Of a stretch of DNA of 10,525 bases, positions 6,581-10,525 are shown in pieces; the stretch's first letter is position 1, and each line of letters opens with the position of its first letter. The position numbers and the translations under genes are program-made. Source of the stretch: Bacillota bacterium (GTDB lineage Bacteria > Bacillota > Clostridia > Tissierellales > Peptoniphilaceae); the NCBI GenBank assembly GCA_023393715.1, contig JAEXCD010000046.1:1-10525 (forward strand). The letters are read 5' to 3'. The notes under the pieces were generated by a model, which worked only from the letters and a program-made list of their open reading frames with translations, searched no databases and had not been told where the DNA came from.

Positions 6581-6984
6581 AGAACATCTTGAATAAATAC
6601 AGGGAGCTGATCACTTATCTGATCTTCGGCGTACTGACGACACTCGTCAATTATGTCGTGTACTTTGTGGCTACGCGTATCCTGCGCATCGACTATCTCC
6701 CTGCAAATGGTCTTGCATGGATTATTTCAGTATTGTTTGCGTACTGGACCAACCGAAAATGGGTTTTTCAAAGCACGGCGCGGGGGTTCAGGGCGATCGC
6801 CCCGGAGGCCGGCCGTTTCATCGGCGGGCGAGTGAGCTCTCTGATTCTGGACATGGGCATTATGTACATCGGCATTACGCTGATGGGCCTTGGCGCCTAT
6901 GACTTCTGGGTCAAGACGGTATCACAGGTCGTCGTCATCGTCGCAAACTACGTGATCAGCAAATATTTTGTATTTCAAAAGTAG
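6577..6984 (+). CDS. GtrA-family four-TM membrane protein
   Basis: The 135-residue product shows the GtrA-like pattern: 'YLIFGVLTTLVNYVVYF' as the first membrane helix (about 11-33), a second at 42-57 followed by 'YWTNRKWVFQ', helices at about 86-106 and 111-129, and the closing 'NYVISKYFVF'. GtrA proteins are thought to move lipid-linked sugars (for example bactoprenol-glucose) across the membrane or to assist glycosyltransferases in cell-wall or O-antigen modification; the substrate here cannot be read from the sequence. Length is normal for the family. The start is GTG, chosen by the well-placed AGAGGAG; the alternative GTG three bases earlier adds one residue. No glycosyltransferase gene stands next to it, which is unusual since many gtrA genes pair with one. 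It is the last gene before a terminator, so it is probably cotranscribed with rnr and smpB. Confidence 0.9.
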   Translation: MKNILNKYRELITYLIFGVLTTLVNYVVYFVATRILRIDYLPANGLAWIISVLFAYWTNRKWVFQSTARGFRAIAPEAGRFIGGRVSSLILDMGIMYIGITLMGLGAYDFWVKTVSQVVVIVANYVISKYFVFQK

Positions 6985-7027
6985 ACTTGTCGAGGGACGG
7001 GCTGCGAACCGGCGAAGCATTCCGCAT

Positions 7028-7055
7028 AAAAAGAGAGGCGAAGGCCTCTTTTTTT
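7028..7055 (+). terminator. Intrinsic terminator after gtrA
   Basis: AGAGGC (7034-7039) pairs with GCCTCT (7044-7049) around a GAAG loop, and six T residues follow (7050-7055). An A-run before the left arm (7028-7032) can extend pairing with the T-run. It ends the rnr-smpB-gtrA unit, and the -35 element of the next promoter starts two bases later. Confidence 0.9.
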
Positions 7056-7056
7056 G

Positions 7057-7085
7057 TTGACATTTTACAAAAGATAGATTAGAAT
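7057..7085 (+). promoter_or_regulatory. Promoter of the metal-efflux operon
   Basis: A perfect TTGACA -35 (7057-7062), a 17-base spacer and a TAGAAT -10 (7080-7085) form a near-consensus sigma-A promoter. Predicted start of transcription is about 7092, just before the operator palindrome. Such a strong core promoter fits a gene set that is held off by a repressor rather than switched on by an activator. Confidence 0.88.
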
Positions 7086-7096
7086 TATTTCGACAA

Positions 7097-7112
7097 TTGA
7101 ACAAACATTCAA
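7097..7112 (+). promoter_or_regulatory. ArsR/SmtB-type operator
   Basis: TTGAA and TTCAA form perfect 5-bp arms around a 6-base centre (TTGAACAAACATTCAA). The core TGAACAAACATTCA closely resembles the TGAAC-N-ATTCA sites known for SmtB, CadC and CzrA repressors. It lies just downstream of the -10 element, over the predicted transcript start and before the ribosome binding site, where a bound dimer would block transcription. The repressor is most likely the ArsR protein encoded directly downstream. Confidence 0.85.
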
Positions 7113-7119
7113 ATGAAAA

Positions 7120-7127
7120 AAGGAGGG
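7120..7127 (+). promoter_or_regulatory. Ribosome binding site deciding the arsR start
   Basis: AAGGAGGG is a strong Shine-Dalgarno match placed just before the ATG at 7131. An ATG at 7113 in the same frame is upstream of this site and would translate through it, so 7131 is the likely true start. Confidence 0.8.
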
Positions 7128-7130
7128 GAA

Positions 7131-7475
7131 ATGATCGGACGAGAAACGATTGAAGAAATGGAAGAGCTGAAGAGTATGCAGCAAGCGCTTCCGTCGGAGG
7201 AAAAGATCATGAGATTATCTGACTTTTTTTCCGTCTTTGGGGATTCGACGCGCATGAGAATTATTGCGGCGCTGCGAAGTCACGAGCTGTGCGTTGGCGA
7301 TTTGGCAATACTCTTGGGATTGTCGATTTCAGCGGTTTCCCATCAGCTCAAGCTGCTGCGCCAAAAGGATCTGGTGCGCACGAGGCGACAGGGAAAGTAT
7401 GTTTTTTATGGGCTGTCTGACGAGCACGTCACGACAATTTTTGATATGGGTCTGTGCCACCTAGAGGAAAAATAA
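7131..7475 (+). CDS. ArsR/SmtB-family metal-sensing repressor, alpha5 zinc-type
   Basis: This 114-residue protein is a winged-helix dimeric repressor that leaves its operator when it binds metal. 'FGDSTRMRIIAAL' marks the start of the domain, 'ELCVGDLAILLGLSISAVSHQLKLLR' region (52-77) is the helix-turn-helix, and 'RRQGKYVFYGL' is the wing. D97, H99, H110 and E113 match in spacing the four alpha5 ligands of SmtB (D104, H106, H117, E120), the Zn(II)/Co(II) regulatory site. The alpha3 segment reads CVGD as in SmtB rather than the CVCD of CadC/ArsR, so the two-cysteine site for Cd/Pb/As is missing one Cys. Zinc sensing is therefore more likely than Cd/Pb sensing. It has the operator just upstream, and the HMA and ATPase genes follow at 16 and 8 bases spacing, so it probably controls its own operon. 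Confidence 0.93.
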   Translation: MIGRETIEEMEELKSMQQALPSEEKIMRLSDFFSVFGDSTRMRIIAALRSHELCVGDLAILLGLSISAVSHQLKLLRQKDLVRTRRQGKYVFYGLSDEHVTTIFDMGLCHLEEK

Positions 7476-7491
7476 ATCGGAGGAGGATGAC

Positions 7492-7704
7492 ATGAAAAAG
7501 AGCTATCAGTTGAAGCATTTGGGTTGTGCGAATTGCGCGAGAAAGATGGGCGAGGCCATCGGCAAAATCGACGGCGTTTCGTCGGCTACGGTGAATTTTG
7601 TTTTATCCAGGCTCAGCGTGGAGGCGGAAGAGGGAAAGATGCCGAGCAAGGAGCGCATGCAGGAAGTGATCCGCGCCATTGAGCCGGAATGTGAGCTGAT
7701 CTGA
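7492..7704 (+). CDS. Free-standing HMA-domain metal-binding protein
   Basis: The 70-residue product is a single heavy-metal-associated domain. The metal-binding loop is G11-C12-A13-N14-C15 in 'LGCANCARKM', followed by 'IDGVSSATVNFVLSRLSV', the usual ferredoxin-like strand pattern. Such domains bind Cu(I), Zn(II) or Cd(II) through the two cysteines; the neighbouring zinc-type sensor and P1B-2 pump suggest Zn or Cd. In most CadA/ZntA pumps this domain is the N-terminus of the ATPase; here it is a separate protein with a strong GGAGGAGG site five bases before its ATG. It may pass metal to the pump next door, or act as a detached regulatory domain. It is not an obvious frameshift product: the ATPase frame has its own stop at 7692-7694 and its own ribosome binding site. 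Confidence 0.9.
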   Translation: MKKSYQLKHLGCANCARKMGEAIGKIDGVSSATVNFVLSRLSVEAEEGKMPSKERMQEVIRAIEPECELI

Positions 7705-7712
7705 GGAATTTC

Positions 7713-9617
7713 GTGAACAAGAGAAAACGCATTTTGGCGGCCGTCGGCGCGTTTGCTCTCGGCTTTGTTTTGGAGCGCGTGGAGGCGCCGGCGTACCTCG
7801 TCCCCGTTCTTTTTATTGCGGCATGGGGTGTTTCGGGATTCGATGTTCTTCTGCAGGCCGCACGAAACCTCAAAGGTGCCTTTTTATTAGGAGAACATTT
7901 TCTGATGAGTGCGGCCACAGTCGGTGCCATTCTGATCGGAGAATATCCGGAAGCGGCGATGGTCATGATCCTGTATCAGATCGGTGAAGCGATTCAGGAA
8001 GCGGCGGTTGGCAAATCGCGCCGCTCGATCGCCGAGCTGATGGACATCGCGGCGCCGATCGCACATCGCATTACAGATGAAGGGTGCGAAGATATCGATC
8101 CGGAGGAAATTGAAATAGGAGATATCCTCGAGATTCGATCCGGAGAGCGGGTTCCGGTGGACGGATGCATTGAACGGGGTGAGAGCTCGGTCGACGTATC
8201 GGCGCTGACGGGGGAGTCGATGCCGCTCAGCGTACAGCCCGGCGCCGTTCTGCTCAGCGGTTCAATCAACGGAACGGGGCGCCTCGTCCTCGTCGCGCAG
8301 AAAAGAGCGGAGGACTCGACGGCGGGACGAATTCTGTCCCTGCTCGAGGAGGCTTCCGAAAATCAGGCGCGTTCGGAGAGCCTGATTACGCGTTTTGCGC
8401 GAATTTATACGCCGATTGTCGTCGGCACGGCGATTCTTCTGGCTTTGCTGCTGCCCCTTTTCTTCAGGGACATCAGCGTTTCAGAAGGCGTTCGGCGCGG
8501 TCTGACCTTTTTGGTCGTATCGTGCCCCTGTGCCTTTATCATTTCGGTTCCAATGGCTTTTTTTTCGGGAATCGGCGTCAGCTCGCGGGCGGGCGTTCTC
8601 GTTAAGGGGGGAAATGTACTGGAACAGCTTGCCCGAATGAACGTGCTTGGACTGGATAAGACCGGGACGCTGACAGAGGGGCGCTTTGAAGTCGTGCATC
8701 TTCACCCTGAGCCGATCAGCAGCGAGGAGGAAATGGTTCAAATGGCCGCTGCGATGGAATCGGGCTCCGGTCATCCCATCGCGGAAGCAATTCGCGCATG
8801 CCGCATGGAGCGCTTTGCGTCGAGTCGGGGGAGCGAAGGGCCGGATTCGGTCGTATCCATTCCCGGAAGAGGGCTGACGGCCGAGATCGACGGAGCGACC
8901 TATATCCTGGGAAACCGAGCTCATATGTCCGATTTTGGGCTCGCCGAAGAGGCCGGGCAGGACGGATGCGACGAAAGCACGGCCGCGACGATGGTGCATA
9001 TCGCGCAAATTGCGCCAATCAGACGCTATATGGGTCATTTTGTGATTCAGGACCGCGTTAAGCCGCAGGCCGAGGAGGCAATCCGGCAGCTTCGTGGGTT
9101 GTCCGTTCGCCATATCGCCATGCTGACCGGCGACGGGGGCGCGGTAGCGACGGAGGTGGCTGAGCGCGTCGGCGTCGACGCCGTTCATTTCGGCCTTTTG
9201 CCGCAGGAGAAATTGGCGTGGGTGCGGAGGTGGAAGGAGCGGAACCCGAAGGACACGGTCGGCTTTGTCGGCGACGGGCTGAATGACGCGCCGGTTTTAG
9301 CGTTGTCCGACGTTGGCTTTGCGATGGGCGGCATCGGGAGCGATGCGGCGATTGAGGCGGCGGATGTCGTCTTAATGGCGGACGATCTCAATGCCGTCGG
9401 TTCGGGGATTCGCATTGCGCGAAAAACGGTGCGCATCGCAAAGGAAAACATCTTTTTCAGCCTGGGAATCAAGCTGCTCTTTCTCCTGTGCAGTGCCCTT
9501 GGATGGACCAACATGTGGATGGCGGTGTTCGCGGATACCGGCGTATCCCTGCTGGCTGTGGCAAACTGCCTGCGCCTGTTTCATGCCGCGCCGAAGCGTG
9601 TGCCAGGCGGCATGTAG
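7713..9617 (+). CDS. cadA: P1B-2-type heavy-metal ATPase (Zn/Cd/Pb exporter)
   Basis: The pump uses ATP to export divalent soft metals across the cytoplasmic membrane. The 634-residue protein has eight predicted membrane helices and no N-terminal HMA domain, so it is shorter than typical CadA (about 700 or more). Motifs: actuator T166-G-E-S169; metal-site C271-P-C273 in helix 6; phosphorylation D315 in DKTGT; nucleotide-binding H354-P355 in 'SGHPIAEA'; hinge D521-G-L-N-D525. In the last two helices K587 and D608 are 21 residues apart, the same spacing as K693 and D714 of E. coli ZntA; CPC with this K/D pair defines the P1B-2 (Zn/Cd/Pb) subgroup. Copper-pump signatures (such as Asn-Tyr and Met-Ser-Ser in the last helices) are absent. 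The start is GTG, with GAGGA five bases upstream overlapping the hma stop; translation is probably coupled. Cd versus Zn preference is open; zntA would be an equally fair name. Confidence 0.95.
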   Translation: MNKRKRILAAVGAFALGFVLERVEAPAYLVPVLFIAAWGVSGFDVLLQAARNLKGAFLLGEHFLMSAATVGAILIGEYPEAAMVMILYQIGEAIQEAAVGKSRRSIAELMDIAAPIAHRITDEGCEDIDPEEIEIGDILEIRSGERVPVDGCIERGESSVDVSALTGESMPLSVQPGAVLLSGSINGTGRLVLVAQKRAEDSTAGRILSLLEEASENQARSESLITRFARIYTPIVVGTAILLALLLPLFFRDISVSEGVRRGLTFLVVSCPCAFIISVPMAFFSGIGVSSRAGVLVKGGNVLEQLARMNVLGLDKTGTLTEGRFEVVHLHPEPISSEEEMVQMAAAMESGSGHPIAEAIRACRMERFASSRGSEGPDSVVSIPGRGLTAEIDGATYILGNRAHMSDFGLAEEAGQDGCDESTAATMVHIAQIAPIRRYMGHFVIQDRVKPQAEEAIRQLRGLSVRHIAMLTGDGGAVATEVAERVGVDAVHFGLLPQEKLAWVRRWKERNPKDTVGFVGDGLNDAPVLALSDVGFAMGGIGSDAAIEAADVVLMADDLNAVGSGIRIARKTVRIAKENIFFSLGIKLLFLLCSALGWTNMWMAVFADTGVSLLAVANCLRLFHAAPKRVPGGM

Positions 9618-9686
9618 GCGCTCAGCGCTCGGTTCGGGAGGACTTCGCGCGGCGCGGCCTTGCAAAAACAGAATCCTGTATCCGCT

Positions 9687-9721
9687 AAACTGCTTCTCGG
9701 CGTTTCGAGAGGCAGTTTTTT
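9687..9721 (+). terminator. Strong intrinsic terminator after the ATPase gene
   Basis: A 13-bp stem (9687-9699 with 9706-9718, one T-G wobble) closes a six-base loop (GCGTTT) and runs into a T-tract reaching 9721. It separates the metal operon from the response regulator. The 69 bases between the ATPase stop and this hairpin hold nothing else I can recognise. Confidence 0.93.
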
Positions 9722-9751
9722 CAGCTTTGCGGAGAAAAGTTTTTCGGGAAA

Positions 9752-9778
9752 TTCATCTTTTTTTCATATGGATATGAT
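9752..9778 (+). promoter_or_regulatory. Candidate promoter with direct repeats before the response regulator
   Basis: A TATGAT -10-like element lies at 9773-9778, but no good -35 is found at 16-18 bases. In its place are two direct repeats, TTCATC (9752-9757) and TTCATA (9763-9768), 11 bases start to start. OmpR/PhoB-family regulators often bind 6-bp direct repeats with an 11-bp period in this position to activate weak promoters. Autoregulation is an inference; the T-rich region could give such repeats by chance. Confidence 0.4.
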
Positions 9779-9803
9779 AAAACAGGGGCAGGAGGGGATT
9801 ACA

Positions 9804-10469
9804 ATGCGCGTTTTGTTTTTGGAGGATGAAGCCGTCATTCGTGAGGTGCTGACGGAGTATATGGAGATGGCCGGATATACGGTATGTCCTGCGCCGGATG
9901 GCGACGAGGCGATGCGCCTGCTGGAAGAGCATCCGTTTGATATCGCCGTGCTCGATATACTTGTCCCGGGGCCGAGCGGAATGGAGGTGCTGAAAAAAAT
10001 CCGGGAAACGGAAAAGCTTCACAATTTGGGGGTCATCATGCTGACCGCGTTGGAGGATGTGCAAAGCCAGGTGAGTGCGTTCAATCAGCTTGCGGACGAT
10101 TACATTGTCAAGCCGGCATCGCCCATTATCTTACTGAAGCGCATGGAGACCATTCTGCGCCGCATCCAGCCTGAAATGGGATCGGTCGGCGGACTGCAGA
10201 TACTGGAGGAGGCCTATGTCGCAACCTACGACGGGGAAGCGCTGCCGCTGACGATCAGTGAGTTTTTGATCCTGAAGACGTTAAAGAGCCATCCGAAGCG
10301 CGTTTTTACGCGGGGACAGCTGATTATGCAGGTCTTTAATGAAGATTATATCGGCAATGACCGCGTGATCGACGCCCATATTAAAAATTTGAGAAAAAAG
10401 CTGCCCAAGCCCTTTATCCGCACCGTCATCGGCGTCGGGTATCAGTTTGATGAAAGTGTGGACGTATGA
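9804..10469 (+). CDS. OmpR/PhoB-family two-component response regulator
   Basis: The 221-residue protein has an N-terminal receiver domain and a C-terminal winged-helix DNA-binding domain. Receiver residues are complete: acidic E7-D8-E9, phosphoacceptor D51 in 'AVLDILVPGPSG', T81 in 'IMLTALED', and K103 in 'YIVKPASP'. The effector domain shows 'LPLTISEFLILKTL', 'RVFTRGQLI', 'RVIDAHIKNLRKKL' and 'IRTVIGVGYQF', typical of OmpR-type regulators. The ATG at 9804 follows AGGAGG at 9790-9795 with 8-base spacing; the frame is open upstream to 9660, but that would run through the terminator. The next gene overlaps its stop as ATGA. The stimulus cannot be read; closeness to the metal operon is not proof of a link, since a strong terminator stands between. 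Confidence 0.95.
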   Translation: MRVLFLEDEAVIREVLTEYMEMAGYTVCPAPDGDEAMRLLEEHPFDIAVLDILVPGPSGMEVLKKIRETEKLHNLGVIMLTALEDVQSQVSAFNQLADDYIVKPASPIILLKRMETILRRIQPEMGSVGGLQILEEAYVATYDGEALPLTISEFLILKTLKSHPKRVFTRGQLIMQVFNEDYIGNDRVIDAHIKNLRKKLPKPFIRTVIGVGYQFDESVDV

Positions 10470-10525
10470 AGCTCACCGGAAAAACCTTCTGGCACAATAT
10501 CGCCCTGTCCTGCGCGGTGCTGCTC
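10466..10525 (+). CDS. Probable sensor histidine kinase, N-terminal 20 codons only
   Basis: An ATG overlapping the response regulator stop (ATGA) opens a frame that runs off the window end. The 20 visible residues are a short basic start (MKLTGKTFWHN) followed by a hydrophobic run (IALSCAVLL), which looks like the first membrane helix of a sensor kinase. The kinase call rests mainly on gene order: OmpR-type regulators are very often followed by their kinase in an overlapping frame. No catalytic domain is visible here. Confidence 0.7.
   Translation, partial: MKLTGKTFWHNIALSCAVLL

Noticed and set aside
6990..7024. T-arm-like bases (GGTTCGCAGCC) on the minus strand, suggesting a tRNA or a remnant
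   Set aside because: No acceptor stem, anticodon arm or D arm can be drawn around it; it is probably chance in the spacer before the gtrA terminator.
8481..9188. A 235-codon open frame on the minus strand
   Set aside because: It is wholly inside the ATPase gene, whose catalytic motifs are intact on the + strand; the composition (many His, Arg, Ala) is that of an antisense shadow in GC-rich coding DNA.
9660..9803. Upstream extension of the response-regulator frame
   Set aside because: It would be translated through the 13-bp-stem terminator; the AGGAGG before the ATG at 9804 and the receiver-domain N-terminus fix the start there.

Overview
The window looks like core chromosome of a Bacillota (Firmicutes) bacterium, most likely a clostridial or Tissierellia-type anaerobe of balanced to moderately high GC. 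The evidence is gene order. yhbY(yqeI)-nadD-yqeK-rsfS-comEA matches the Bacillus subtilis yqeI-nadD-yqeK-yqeL-comE region, and secG-rnr-smpB matches the conserved Bacillota order around secG, rnr and smpB. Genus cannot be fixed from sequence reading alone. All genes lie on the + strand and are tightly packed, with ATGA or GTGA stop/start overlaps and frequent purine-rich Shine-Dalgarno sites.

Layout. (1) 2-3042: the 3' end of a DUF308/HdeD-like membrane protein, then yhbY (ribosome assembly), nadD (NAD synthesis), yqeK (HD-domain Ap4A hydrolase), rsfS (ribosome silencing) and comEA (DNA-uptake receptor), with short gaps or overlaps that suggest one transcript. (2) 3039-3377: secG with its own strong extended -10 promoter, whose -35 overlaps the comEA stop codon, and a good intrinsic terminator. 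(3) 3465-7055: rnr (RNase R), smpB and a GtrA-family membrane protein in a 4-nt-overlap chain, closed by a second terminator. RNase R carries an unusual array of four 13-residue tandem repeats between its N-terminal winged helix and its cold-shock-like domains. (4) 7057-9721: a metal-resistance operon made of a near-consensus promoter, an ArsR/SmtB operator, an ArsR-type repressor with all four alpha5 zinc-site ligands, a free-standing 70-aa HMA metal-binding protein, and a P1B-2 (Zn/Cd/Pb) ATPase without its own N-terminal metal-binding domain; a 13-bp-stem terminator ends it. (5) 9804-10525: an OmpR/PhoB-family response regulator and the first 20 codons of a gene that is probably its histidine kinase.

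How they work together. The first and third blocks are housekeeping functions: ribosome assembly and silencing, trans-translation with RNase R and SmpB, NAD and Ap4A metabolism. The fourth block is a self-contained metal-efflux circuit: metal binding should release the repressor from an operator placed over the start of its own transcript, and the small HMA protein may hand metal to the pump.

I found no mobile element, CRISPR array, tRNA, rRNA or tmRNA, and nothing that looks like a wholly new system. The most unusual points are the RNase R repeat linker, the split HMA/ATPase arrangement with a zinc-type sensor, and gtrA directly after smpB.
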